Positions 15,490 through 23,956 of a stretch of DNA of 64,000 bases are shown piece by piece; positions within the stretch are counted from its first letter, which is position 1, and each line of letters begins with the position of its first letter. The notes under the pieces are model-generated. The model ran no database searches. It was not told where the DNA came from and was given only the letters and a program-made list of their open reading frames with translations. The translations under genes and the position numbers were made by a program. Source of the stretch: Providencia alcalifaciens (GTDB taxonomy: Bacteria; Pseudomonadota; Gammaproteobacteria; Enterobacterales; Enterobacteriaceae); assembly GCA_025961275.1 (NCBI GenBank), contig JAOQNJ010000001.1, positions 145,353 to 209,352 on the forward strand. Direction: 5' to 3'.

Positions 15490-16236
15490 ATGAATAAATT
15501 ACTAGCGTGTTTTTTTAGTATATCTATTTTAAGTTCTACTGGGTGCGTAACTGCGGCGGTTTGGGATTCTAACGCTGCAAAAGAGACCAAAACAAGGGTG
15601 AGTGTTGATTTAAAAGATAATATTGCATCGGCGTTTGAATATAAAGATATTAGCGTCAAAAATAAACTAACCAATCAAAAATTAAAAGATATTGAGCTTC
15701 CTACCTCAGGCTATGGTTTTTTAGGTGATAAATATATTTATATACTGACTAATGGCTCCGCTGAATTAATAGAATTAAATGAGTTGGTTAAAGTAATTCC
15801 ATTGTCAGCATTTAATAACCCTGAGGGAGTTATCAGAATAGAGATAAAGCCAGATGAGCGCAGAGAAGGATTAGTAAAATTTAATGACGACTACTTTGTT
15901 TATATAGATAAAAAGTACACGTTAAGCCCGGAGCAAGAGGAAAAGCTTAAGGATTTTGGTTTTAGTGAAAGGCGATTTGATAATGATAAGTCATGGGTTA
16001 AAACAATCCCGATAAGTGGCTATCTATTCGATAGAAATGGAATAGCTCTTCCATCAGCACCTAATGCTAAGTTAAACCAACCATATAAGGTTGAGTTTTA
16101 TACTACAGAGAAATACGAATCGCTTAGTGCTGGCAAATTAGCTGGTAATGTCATGATTACACCATTTACTATTGCTGCTGATATTATTGCGACGCCAGTG
16201 TTACTTATAATGTATGCGAAGTATGTGAATAAGTAG
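15490..16236 (+). CDS. prophage lipoprotein of unknown function
   Basis: A 248-residue protein with an N-terminal signal and a lipobox-like STGC (cysteine near residue 19), then a polar, strand-rich domain. A hydrophobic segment near the C-terminus (FTIAADIIATPVLLIMYA) could be a membrane anchor. It is probably in the cell envelope. I recognise no family. It belongs to the cargo block between tail chaperone and tape measure and is followed by a terminator, so it is likely a separately expressed moron gene. Confidence 0.6.
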   Translation: MNKLLACFFSISILSSTGCVTAAVWDSNAAKETKTRVSVDLKDNIASAFEYKDISVKNKLTNQKLKDIELPTSGYGFLGDKYIYILTNGSAELIELNELVKVIPLSAFNNPEGVIRIEIKPDERREGLVKFNDDYFVYIDKKYTLSPEQEEKLKDFGFSERRFDNDKSWVKTIPISGYLFDRNGIALPSAPNAKLNQPYKVEFYTTEKYESLSAGKLAGNVMITPFTIAADIIATPVLLIMYAKYVNK

Positions 16237-16262
16237 TGAACAGATAGCAAAAACATTGGTTA

Positions 16263-16284
16263 GGTCGCTTATGCGGCCTTTTTG
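16263..16284 (+). terminator. rho-independent terminator
   Basis: GGTCGC-ttat-GCGGCC (one G-U) followed by five T; third copy of this stem type in the prophage. Confidence 0.75.
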
Positions 16285-16323
16285 TTCACTTCAATTTACA
16301 CTCCCGCTAAGCTACCATTACTG

Positions 16324-16345
16324 AAACTAATTGATGGGATGGTGA
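16324..16345 (+). repeat. 22-bp direct repeat, copy 1
   Basis: An exact 22-bp segment (begins AAACTAATTG, ends GGGATGGTGA) is found just before the ATG at 16347 and again at 17248-17269 before the ATG at 17271. It includes the likely ribosome-binding sites of both genes. Confidence 0.8.
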
Positions 16346-16346
16346 T

Positions 16347-16703
16347 ATGAACAAGAATGAACTTATGGAATATATTCAGAGTAATTATGGTGTTGAAGCT
16401 GAGTTTCCGTGGGCTAAGTTCCCAAGTTACATCATTTATAGGCATAAAAATAATTCAAAGTGGTTTGCACTAATCATGGATGTCCCAGCTAAAAAATTAT
16501 ATGAAGGCGGGACTGAGGATGTAATTGATATTATAGACTTGAAAGTTCCACCTGAATTAGTAGGGTCTTTGCGGTTAAAAGAAAACATTTATCCTGCATA
16601 TCATATGAATAAAGAACACTGGATTACTATAAAGTTGGATAGTGGCTTTCCTGAAAATGAGCTTAAGGCATTGATTGATGACAGCTTTAAGTTGACTGCA
16701 TAG
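16347..16703 (+). CDS. MmcQ/YjbR family protein
   Basis: A 118-residue protein matching the MmcQ/YjbR (DUF419) family, with a CyaY-like fold. Signature parts are the FPSYIIYRHKNNSKWFALIM strand-turn-strand core and YHMNKEHWITIKLD in the C-terminal half, where the NKxHW motif is conserved. The family is proposed to bind DNA, but a role is not established. It is uncommon within a phage tail operon and appears to be cargo. An identical 22-bp upstream sequence precedes the next-but-one gene. Confidence 0.8.
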   Translation: MNKNELMEYIQSNYGVEAEFPWAKFPSYIIYRHKNNSKWFALIMDVPAKKLYEGGTEDVIDIIDLKVPPELVGSLRLKENIYPAYHMNKEHWITIKLDSGFPENELKALIDDSFKLTA

Positions 16704-16731
16704 TAACTAGTCTAGAATGATAGCCAAATCT

Positions 16732-16747
16732 AGCCCGTCCTTGGGCT
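16732..16747 (+). terminator. terminator-like hairpin
   Basis: AGCCC-gtcctt-GGGCT after the MmcQ/YjbR gene, with a weak T stretch; the following 150 bases are AT-rich and hold no other visible gene before 16908. Confidence 0.4.
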
Positions 16748-16907
16748 GTGCTTGTTATCTCAACATGCTCCTTGATTGGGGATTTTTGCATTAAATTGTT
16801 ACAACTATTTGTTAATATTAAATCATTAGCATCATTTAATATGTACTAAATTAATTTGTTAGTACTGTCATCATGTATGGGAATTGTAATGTGTTCTTGG
16901 GGGCTAA

Positions 16908-17198
16908 TTGGTTACTAATAACTTTGAAAAAATAAAAGCTTTCATTGATAAAAAGCTTTCAGCATATAACATTAATTTTATTGAAGATCATCAAATGTTA
17001 ACGTTTGATTTTGAAGGTTCTATGGAAGAGCTTTCAGATAAATTATCGCCTGAAATTATATTAATACCGAAAAAAAACAAATTCTTATCATTTCAGAGCA
17101 AGAGAACGGCTAGCCTTGAATGGATGTCTGAAAAATATGGGATTTCAACGACATATATAGAGCCTAACAGAGTCATGGTTATAGTGACTGTATGGTGA
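16908..17198 (+). CDS. small prophage hypothetical protein, TTG start
   Basis: A 96-residue protein with a TTG start directly after an in-frame TAA, preceded by GGGGG. It is basic at both ends and lacks a signal peptide or membrane segment. No family is recognised. It lies in the cargo block; base composition is clearly AT-rich compared with the flanking tail genes, suggesting a separate origin. Confidence 0.45.
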   Translation: MVTNNFEKIKAFIDKKLSAYNINFIEDHQMLTFDFEGSMEELSDKLSPEIILIPKKNKFLSFQSKRTASLEWMSEKYGISTTYIEPNRVMVIVTVW

Positions 17199-17210
17199 AT
17201 ATCCAGCTCT

Positions 17211-17228
17211 TGCTTGGTGTGGCAAGCA
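17211..17228 (+). terminator. small hairpin
   Basis: TGCTTG-gtgtgg-CAAGCA perfect six-pair stem between two cargo genes, without a clear T run. Confidence 0.3.
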
Positions 17229-17247
17229 TCCTAAGGAAAGATGACTT

Positions 17248-17269
17248 AAACTAATTGATGGGATGGTGA
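17248..17269 (+). repeat. 22-bp direct repeat, copy 2
   Basis: Exact copy of 16324-16345, again immediately before a start codon (ATG 17271). Suggests duplication or recombination of cassette promoters or leaders. Confidence 0.8.
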
Positions 17270-17270
17270 G

Positions 17271-17837
17271 ATGAAAGGATGTGTAGTAACTAGCTTGCTA
17301 ATAATGATGTGCTTTGATTCTGTTGCTGAAAGTAATAAAAATACCGCTCCATTCGGGTTTAAATGGCAAGAATCGGTAGATAAAGTCAAAGAAAGTATTT
17401 CTGGCAATTACATCATTGTTAGCGAGGAAATTAGTTGCCCAATAAGCAAGTTAAAACTAATTAAGGCTAATGAAGAATATGCAGGCAGTTGGGTGTATGA
17501 ATTAGGGTTCTTTACTCCAAGGTCAGGCGATAAGTTCATTGGATTGAACGAGGTTAGCTATAGCAAATCATCAAAAGATAAAAAAGCTATTGATGAGGAT
17601 TTTAAAAATGTACGGGCTGAGCTCACAAGCCGCTATAAAGAAAAAACCAACGAAAACAATACATCAGATGAAATGTCATTCACCTATGATAGTCCTTACG
17701 TAACTGGTTTACTCGCATACGAGGATGGCTATGCAGGATGGCAGGTAACCGCGATTGTACTAAACACGCCGACTTTAGATAGAAAAGAGTGGGCAGAAGT
17801 GTACGATAAGGCAAAATCTCAGTGCTTTAAGCAGTAA
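17271..17837 (+). CDS. secreted prophage protein of unknown function
   Basis: A 188-residue protein with a probable Sec signal peptide (residues 1-20, ending near DSVAES) and a periplasmic domain. The N-terminal mature part begins TAPFGFKWQESVDKVK, which resembles periplasmic proteins carried by enterobacterial prophages. Two cysteines (in EISCPIS and at the C-terminal QCFKQ) could form a disulfide. No enzyme motif is seen. It is likely an envelope-modifying cargo gene. Confidence 0.6.
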   Translation: MKGCVVTSLLIMMCFDSVAESNKNTAPFGFKWQESVDKVKESISGNYIIVSEEISCPISKLKLIKANEEYAGSWVYELGFFTPRSGDKFIGLNEVSYSKSSKDKKAIDEDFKNVRAELTSRYKEKTNENNTSDEMSFTYDSPYVTGLLAYEDGYAGWQVTAIVLNTPTLDRKEWAEVYDKAKSQCFKQ

Positions 17838-17876
17838 GGTAAATAGTTGGTACTAATCTCAGCCTAGCCCACACAT

Positions 17877-17892
17877 AGCCCACGGATGGGCT
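17877..17892 (+). terminator. terminator-like hairpin
   Basis: AGCCC-acggat-GGGCT perfect stem followed by a weak T stretch. It resembles the hairpin at 16732-16747. Confidence 0.4.
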
Positions 17893-18000
17893 TGTAATCC
17901 AGATCACACATTACGCCTCTTAACTGAGGTCTTTTGCTTTGTTTTGCACCCACCTCGGGCTATCATAAATTAAATTAATAAAAACTGAGGTGAGGGTGGG

Positions 18001-18522
18001 ATGAAAAGAATATTAGCAGTGGCTGCGGTGGTTGCTTTACTGGCTGGGTGTGGTGGTGAAAAATCAGCTTCAGATAAAGTTATGGAATTTGTAACCACAG
18101 AAAATACAGAATTGCTGTCAAAGTCAAAGATAGCAGCATGCACCCCTGAAGGGATTAAAAAAATAACATTTATAGATAAAAATGTACTACCAACAACAAA
18201 TGACTATTACAAATTAAGTGATTATCTATATGGGAAGTCAGATTATAGCATTGTGTCAGAAAAGAAAGATGGCGACTCATATATTGTAAATATTAAATGG
18301 ACGTACCCTAAAGCTATAGATGATGCAAAGTCATTCATAGAAGCTGATAGTCCGTACGCAAGCGAAAGAGATAAAAAAGATTTAGAAAACCTTAAATCAC
18401 TGTATGAAAATGGCAGGCTGAACAACCTAGAATACACAGAGCACACCATGGAATGGACGGTTCTTAGCGATGGAATAGATCCTAATTTGACGGATGGAAA
18501 TATAGAAGCTTGCTCTAAGTAA
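18001..18522 (+). CDS. prophage lipoprotein of unknown function
   Basis: A 173-residue lipoprotein with a textbook signal: a basic start, hydrophobic core and lipobox LLAGC with cysteine at residue 17. Its mature part is polar and predicted alpha/beta, with two further cysteines. A similar DUF4878-like fold is possible (KVMEFVTTEN start, repeated short strands) but I cannot confirm it. It is the last gene of the cargo block, with a terminator after it and before the tape measure gene. Confidence 0.7.
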   Translation: MKRILAVAAVVALLAGCGGEKSASDKVMEFVTTENTELLSKSKIAACTPEGIKKITFIDKNVLPTTNDYYKLSDYLYGKSDYSIVSEKKDGDSYIVNIKWTYPKAIDDAKSFIEADSPYASERDKKDLENLKSLYENGRLNNLEYTEHTMEWTVLSDGIDPNLTDGNIEACSK

Positions 18523-18545
18523 ATAAAGAAAATACATGAGCTCAG

Positions 18546-18569
18546 CCCTGCCAATCGGCGGGGTTTTTT
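18546..18569 (+). terminator. rho-independent terminator
   Basis: CCCTGCC-aatc-GGCGGGG (one mismatch-type pair) followed by six T. Confidence 0.8.
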
Positions 18570-18582
18570 ATTTTAGCTAAAG

Positions 18583-18612
18583 GCTCACACATTTGTGTGG
18601 GCTTTCTTTTTT
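18583..18612 (+). terminator. rho-independent terminator before tape measure
   Basis: GCTCACAC pairs with GTGTGGGC (one G-U) around ATTT and is followed by a long T run. Two terminators in tandem separate the cargo block from the tape measure gene. Confidence 0.8.
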
Positions 18613-18626
18613 TAAAGAGGTCAGTT

Positions 18627-21600
18627 ATGGCAGAAAGTCAAAGTGTTGGCGGTATTCATTACGATGTAGCTATGGATGTTAAGCCGCTGTTATCAGGAGA
18701 AAAGCAGGTTTACACAAGCCTAGACCGCATGGAAGGAAGCTTTAATAAAGCATCTAAATCCATAGACTCAGCCGAAAAATCAATGTTCTCATTTTCAAAG
18801 GCAGCAGTGGCGGTAACGTCTGCATTGTCTGTTGGTGCTATTGTCCATGCGGTTGATGAGTGGGGGCAAATGGCGGCGCGTATAAAAATGGCGCTAAAGT
18901 CAACGGAGGGTGACATTGAAAAGTATGGCGCAATACAAGAGCGATTCCTTGAGATAAGCAACAGGAATGGTAAAGCAATAGAGACGGTGCAATCTCTTTA
19001 TGCTGGCTCAGCGTCGTCAATGAAAGAACTGGGATATAACACCGAGCAAACAGTTGATTACATTGAATCATTATCATCTGCCTTTACTGCAAACGCTACA
19101 GGAACACAACAGACTGAATCAGCAATGAATTCCCTTAATAGGGCGATGGTCGTAGGAACTTTGCGAGGCAATGACTGGCATTCCGTTTTAAATGCTACGC
19201 CTTCAGTTGTTGGTGATATAGCAAAAGAATTATCTAGATTGCGTGGTGGAATTACTGTAACTGAAAATGAAGTTAAAAAAATGGCGATGGAAACAGGTAT
19301 TTCCATGCAGCTTTTTTCAGATGCAATGATCCATGCGCGAGAAGAAAACAACGCTCTTGCCGACTCGATGGACAATACTGTTGCCGATGGATTCACAAAA
19401 CTAACCAACTCAGCAAAGGCATACTTTGGCGAGCTTAATCAGAGTTTGGGCGTTACAAGATCTGTATCGGCTGGCTTCGCCGTACTTTCTAATAACTTCG
19501 ATAGTGTTGCTGTTGCTGCGTTGGCTTTAGCAGCGGTGATGACTGGAAGATTGGCTGGTGCGATGGCTGTTAGTATTCAAAGCAAGCTAGGCTCAGTGGT
19601 TAGCGCCAGAAAACTAGTTATTGCTGACGCACAGGCAGCAAAAGCAGAAGAACAATTGGCGTTAGCAAGTTTAAGGTCATCAAATGCAGCAAAACAGAGA
19701 GCATTAGATGAAGTAAGACTAGCTCAAATGATGAAAACATCTGCAATTGGTGCAGATCAGGTCACAGCAGCAGAGGCTAGGTTATCAGCAGCAAGACAGA
19801 ATGTATCCGTGGCCGTGTCAAATTATAATAGATCTTTAACCGCTCATACAGCAGCACAATCAGCATCAGCAGCAGCGGCGGCAAGGGCCAGCATTACAAT
19901 CGGGGGTGCATTGCGTGGCGCGCTAGGATTAGTTGGCGGGCCTGTTGGTTTTGCGGTTCTTGCGGCGTCAGGATTATTTTATTTTAGTCAGAAAGCAGAA
20001 GAAGCCAAAAGCAATGCGAACAACCTAGCAGATGGTGTGAACAATTTAATTTCTAAGTTCAAAGAAATGACCAAGGTTCAAATTGGCGAAGAGATAGGTA
20101 AGGCCAACAAAGAAATCCCAGCCCTCCAAGATTCAGTTAAAGAGGCTCAGAAAAAATTCGATGACTTAACATCAAAAATAGCAGCCTACAACAATGAAAT
20201 ATATAACTTTGGGGAAAAAACTCGTAGAGGCAGGGAAGCATCAGAAGCACTGAAATTAACTTTAAATGATCAAGCAATTGCGGCGGGTGAGCTTGAAAAA
20301 GCGAAACAAAGACTCTCGCAAACTGAAAGCTTTGTCACTCTTGGAACTGCTAAATTTAATGGCGAGTTACTGACTGGTGCAGAGTTATTAACAAAGCAAG
20401 CAAATAGTATCTTACCAAACGCAGGCGCAGCCCTAAGAAGTTATGGATTAGATTTAGACAATGCAACCAAGAGCAAGCAAAAATTCAACGCACAAAGCCT
20501 AATGCTGGATTTTGGAGGAGAGCAAGGCGAGGCGCTTAAAAAGAAAATAGAACGTGACTTGGCTTTATCTAAGGTTGACGGGGAAGCAAAAGTTAAATTG
20601 CAAGTTAGATTTGCTGCATCTGATGCAGGGGTAACTGATGAAAAAGCAATTGAGAGGCTGCAAGAGAACGCAATCGCCACTTTTAATAACAATGAAGCCA
20701 AAAAGGAAAGCGTAAAGCAAACCAAAGTATCAACCAAAACCACAGATGAGGCAGGAGAAGCACTTAAACGCTTACAGACCGAGCTAACCCGACTCAATCA
20801 GGGTTATGCTGAAGGCTCACTCGAATTGGCGCAGTATGATGCGGCACAGGCATTGGGTGCTAAAGCCTCACCAGAGCAAATAGCATTAGCAAAAGAACGT
20901 GCCAAATCTATTTGGGAAGTTCAGGCGGCCACAAAGGCAGCAGCTAAAGCCGAGGAAGATAGAAAGAATAGTCAGGCCAACTTCACCTCTCTACAAGAAA
21001 GCGTTTCACCAGTGACAGCAATTGATAATCAATTTGCTAAACAGATGGAACAAATCAACCAATACAAGCAACTTTACCCACAAAGCATCGCTGAAGCTGA
21101 GGCGTTAAGATCTCAAATCGAGGAGCAGTATCGACAGAAGAGGATGGACGCACAGTGGCAGGAGTTAAGCAACGCTAGTTTAGGCTACAACATGCTTACA
21201 TCGGCGGTAGATTCTTTTGGTGGTAATGCATCGAATGTGATTACTGGTCTGGTAACAGGCACAATGTCAGCAGCAGATGCAGCGCGCTCATTGGGTAACA
21301 CAATGCTAAATAGTGTTGTTAACTCAATCGTGCAAGTTGGCGTTGAGATGCTGAAAAACTTCATCATTGGGCAAACCATGGGCAATGCCGCAGCCGCTGC
21401 ATCAGCTGGTCAAGCAACACTAGTTGCCGCCGCTTGGGCACCCGCCGCTGCTTTATCATCACTGGCAACAATGGGGGCAAATGCCACTGCTGCTAATGCT
21501 GCGATAGCTGGAACGATGGGAATGACCAAGGCGTTGGCGGTTGCAGGTGCTAGATATAACGGTGGGCCAGTCGGAGCTGGTCAGATGTACCAAGTCGGTG

Positions 21601-21860
21601 AGGGCGGTAAGCCTGAAATATTCAAAGCCAGCACCGGAAAGCAATACATGATCCCCGGTGATAATGGTCGAGTTATATCGAATAAGGATTTGTCTGGTGG
21701 TGGTAGCGGAGGGGTGACAATTCAGCAAGAGAATTATTTCACAATACATACGACAAATGGCATTCAAGAGGATGAAATGAAAAGGTTAAAAGAAATGGTT
21801 AAATCAACTGTGCATTTTGAGATTAAAGACCAGCAGAGGTCAGGCGGGCTATTAAGTTAG
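18627..21860 (+). CDS. tail tape measure protein
   Basis: A 1077-residue protein, the expected size for a lambda-like tape measure. It is mostly helical and rich in A, Q, K and E. The N-terminal region (to about residue 230) carries the tape measure motif with GNDWHSVLNATPSVVGDIAK. Hydrophobic segments occur near residues 425-455 and 890-990. ATG 18627 is chosen since AGAGG lies six bases upstream and the earlier in-frame GTG is in a terminator. Its length sets tail length, and it is probably ejected into the host periplasm or membrane to form a DNA channel. Confidence 0.92.
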   Translation: MAESQSVGGIHYDVAMDVKPLLSGEKQVYTSLDRMEGSFNKASKSIDSAEKSMFSFSKAAVAVTSALSVGAIVHAVDEWGQMAARIKMALKSTEGDIEKYGAIQERFLEISNRNGKAIETVQSLYAGSASSMKELGYNTEQTVDYIESLSSAFTANATGTQQTESAMNSLNRAMVVGTLRGNDWHSVLNATPSVVGDIAKELSRLRGGITVTENEVKKMAMETGISMQLFSDAMIHAREENNALADSMDNTVADGFTKLTNSAKAYFGELNQSLGVTRSVSAGFAVLSNNFDSVAVAALALAAVMTGRLAGAMAVSIQSKLGSVVSARKLVIADAQAAKAEEQLALASLRSSNAAKQRALDEVRLAQMMKTSAIGADQVTAAEARLSAARQNVSVAVSNYNRSLTAHTAAQSASAAAAARASITIGGALRGALGLVGGPVGFAVLAASGLFYFSQKAEEAKSNANNLADGVNNLISKFKEMTKVQIGEEIGKANKEIPALQDSVKEAQKKFDDLTSKIAAYNNEIYNFGEKTRRGREASEALKLTLNDQAIAAGELEKAKQRLSQTESFVTLGTAKFNGELLTGAELLTKQANSILPNAGAALRSYGLDLDNATKSKQKFNAQSLMLDFGGEQGEALKKKIERDLALSKVDGEAKVKLQVRFAASDAGVTDEKAIERLQENAIATFNNNEAKKESVKQTKVSTKTTDEAGEALKRLQTELTRLNQGYAEGSLELAQYDAAQALGAKASPEQIALAKERAKSIWEVQAATKAAAKAEEDRKNSQANFTSLQESVSPVTAIDNQFAKQMEQINQYKQLYPQSIAEAEALRSQIEEQYRQKRMDAQWQELSNASLGYNMLTSAVDSFGGNASNVITGLVTGTMSAADAARSLGNTMLNSVVNSIVQVGVEMLKNFIIGQTMGNAAAAASAGQATLVAAAWAPAAALSSLATMGANATAANAAIAGTMGMTKALAVAGARYNGGPVGAGQMYQVGEGGKPEIFKASTGKQYMIPGDNGRVISNKDLSGGGSGGVTIQQENYFTIHTTNGIQEDEMKRLKEMVKSTVHFEIKDQQRSGGLLS

Positions 21861-21864
21861 AAAA

Positions 21865-21883
21865 TGCGGCCTTTGACACCGCA
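21865..21883 (+). terminator. hairpin after tape measure gene
   Basis: TGCGG-cctttgaca-CCGCA five-pair stem, followed by a T-containing stretch. It lies just after the tape measure stop and facing the end of the minus-strand gene. Confidence 0.4.
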
Positions 21884-21895
21884 CATGCTTTTACC

Positions 21896-22108
21896 TTATA
21901 GATAGTCCTTAATATTCATCTTTAATTTTGCGGCTGAAATTTCAGTTATTTCTTTGACTGTTTTATTTTCAATGTCATTAATAAACAAATGAAGTTTATG
22001 GCTAACATTGCCACTATAAATAAGAACTTCAACATTAGGGAACTCATCAGAAAATTCAATTCCATCAACAGGTGCATATATGCGTATATCACTAAGACTA
22101 AAAGACAT
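21896..22108 (-). CDS. antisense-oriented small prophage gene (moron)
   Basis: A 70-residue acidic protein on the minus strand, inside the plus-strand tail operon. AGAGAGG lies five bases before its ATG, and AT-rich sequence upstream (22110-22165) could hold a promoter. No signal peptide or membrane segment is seen. A lone gene opposing the late operon is typical of prophage cargo that is expressed from the lysogen, such as exclusion or fitness genes. The function is unknown. Confidence 0.6.
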   Translation of the reverse strand: MSFSLSDIRIYAPVDGIEFSDEFPNVEVLIYSGNVSHKLHLFINDIENKTVKEITEISAAKLKMNIKDYL

Positions 22109-22176
22109 TACAACCTCTCTACAATAAACATTAACATTAAATTAAGTTTATATATTAGCACAACAAGGAGCCAATC

Positions 22177-22530
22177 TTGACCCCAATATTCAATTGGGTG
22201 CCTCAGAAAGATTTCACTGTCACAGAAACCCCTAATGTATCCGTTGTCACATTCGGTGATGGCTACGAACAGCGCCAGCAAAAAGGTATTAATCCCATAC
22301 TATCTAAATACTCATCACTGGTTTTTATTGGTGTGGATGGGCTATGCGGTAAATCCAATATAGCAAAAGAGGTAAGGGCTTTTTTAAAGGTGCGTGGGGC
22401 TGTGGAATCTTTTCTTTGGACACCGTCAGATACAGAGATACAAAGCCGCTATGTGTGTCGTAGTTGGTCCTATTCGAAAAACGGAACGATTCACAAGCTA
22501 ACAGCGGATTTTGAAGAGGTTGCCCGATGA
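22177..22530 (+). CDS. minor tail protein gpM-like
   Basis: A 117-residue protein with the lambda gpM-type core: VSVVTFGDGYEQRQQKGINP at residues 22-41 and FLKVRGAVESFLWTPS later. The TTG start at 22177 has AAGGAG seven bases upstream. It overlaps gpL-like by four bases. It is a component of the tail tip complex. Confidence 0.88.
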   Translation: MTPIFNWVPQKDFTVTETPNVSVVTFGDGYEQRQQKGINPILSKYSSLVFIGVDGLCGKSNIAKEVRAFLKVRGAVESFLWTPSDTEIQSRYVCRSWSYSKNGTIHKLTADFEEVAR

Positions 22531-23231
22531 GAGACATTCCAAAGGAAATGATAATTCCCACAGTAGACGCCGGAGTTACAGCGATTCTAGACCTGTTTGA
22601 GTTAGATCTTCAAAACCTTGGTGGGGATATCATTCGATTTTATGGCGGCGTGAATGAGAACTACGAAAACCTAATTTGGCAGAATAAAGAGTATCAAGCA
22701 TATCCAATTAAAGCAGAGGGATTTGAACTTAAAACAGCAGGAACATCAGCAAAGCCAACGTTAACAGTAAGTAACTTGTTTGGGTTCGTTACTGGCTTAA
22801 ATAATGACTTTAACGACATTGTTGGCGCTAAGTTAAAGCGTAGACAAGTGCCAGCAACAGCGCTTGATGCTGTTAATTTTAAGAGTGGAAATCCTGACGC
22901 GAACCCGACTCTTGAAGCTATATCATGGTACATCATTGATGAAATGACGGAGGAAACATTTGAACAGGTTACTTATGTTCTAGCGTCACCCTCTGAGAGC
23001 GATATAGCAATCATCCCAGCAAGAACAATACTCGCAGATATTTGTACGTGGGTGTATCGCGGAGAGGGCTGTAGATATGATGGGAAACCCGTGGCTAATG
23101 AATTTGATAAACCAACATCAGATCCACTAAAAGATAGGTGCTCTCACTCCAAAAAAGGCTGTCGTCTCCGTTATCCTAAGCCAGAAGTTCTGCCGATTGG
23201 GCTATTCCCGAATAGTAACAAGGTGGGGTGA
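22527..23231 (+). CDS. minor tail protein gpL-like (Fe-S containing)
   Basis: A 234-residue protein with the lambda gpL layout: an N-terminal strand-rich domain and a C-terminal cysteine cluster (DICTWVYRGEGCRYDG and DRCSHSKKGCRLRY). In lambda gpL these cysteines hold a 4Fe-4S cluster. It is coupled to gpM-like upstream by overlap and to the gpK-like gene downstream. It forms part of the tail tip. Confidence 0.88.
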   Translation: MRDIPKEMIIPTVDAGVTAILDLFELDLQNLGGDIIRFYGGVNENYENLIWQNKEYQAYPIKAEGFELKTAGTSAKPTLTVSNLFGFVTGLNNDFNDIVGAKLKRRQVPATALDAVNFKSGNPDANPTLEAISWYIIDEMTEETFEQVTYVLASPSESDIAIIPARTILADICTWVYRGEGCRYDGKPVANEFDKPTSDPLKDRCSHSKKGCRLRYPKPEVLPIGLFPNSNKVG

Positions 23232-23956
23232 TGCTTGAGAAAGAATGCATTAAATATGCCGCTGAGAGCCATTTAGAGCAGTGTGGATTGATTATTGATA
23301 ATTCATATCTATTCAGATGTAAAAACACTCACAGCGAGCCTGAAAAGCATTTTCGTATCTGTGGTGAGGATTGGTCAGAAGCTGAAAAACTTGGCGAGAT
23401 AACAGCGGTCTTTCATTCACACCCACAAAGTAGACTTGCACTATCAGCGGCAGATAGAAAGCAACAACTGATGACAGGGCTTGATTGGTGGATTGTTAGT
23501 GATAACAGATTGCGAATATTTAAACCTATTCCTCACCTACTCGGTCGTCACTTTAAACACGGAACTAATGATTGCTACACGCTATTTAGAGATGCTTATC
23601 ACCTGTGTGGCGTAGATTTGCCTGAGTTCAAAAGGTCGGATGGTTGGTGGCTGCGAGATGAAAATCTCTATCTGAACAACTTACCAAACAATGGGTTCTA
23701 TCAAGTCGATATCGCTGACATTCAACCACTCGATATCATCATTAGGTTGCCGTTTTATGGGGCTAATCCTAGTCATGCCATGGTCTACCTCGGTGACAAT
23801 ATCGTTATTCATCATGACTGTGCTGGTCACTTAAGTAGGAGAGAGGCCATTAGGCAAGGACACTGGCGCACGACACATTCAATTTGGAGACATGAAAATT
23901 GGTTAAATTTGAATTCGGAGGGCATCTTCGAAGATATTTTGGCGACCTCGATATGA
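23231..23956 (+). CDS. tail assembly protein gpK-like (JAB/MPN plus NlpC/P60)
   Basis: The protein has about 241 residues and two enzyme domains. A JAB/MPN-type metalloprotease domain shows VFHSHP-x7-S-A-A-D near residues 60-75. An NlpC/P60 cysteine peptidase domain follows, with catalytic C in GTNDCYTL and H in NPSHAMVYLG. ATG 23231 overlaps the gpL stop; an in-frame GTG at 23228 is less well spaced. It processes tail components or cleaves murein during DNA entry. gpI-like begins inside its 3' end. Confidence 0.9.
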   Translation: MLEKECIKYAAESHLEQCGLIIDNSYLFRCKNTHSEPEKHFRICGEDWSEAEKLGEITAVFHSHPQSRLALSAADRKQQLMTGLDWWIVSDNRLRIFKPIPHLLGRHFKHGTNDCYTLFRDAYHLCGVDLPEFKRSDGWWLRDENLYLNNLPNNGFYQVDIADIQPLDIIIRLPFYGANPSHAMVYLGDNIVIHHDCAGHLSRREAIRQGHWRTTHSIWRHENWLNLNSEGIFEDILATSI

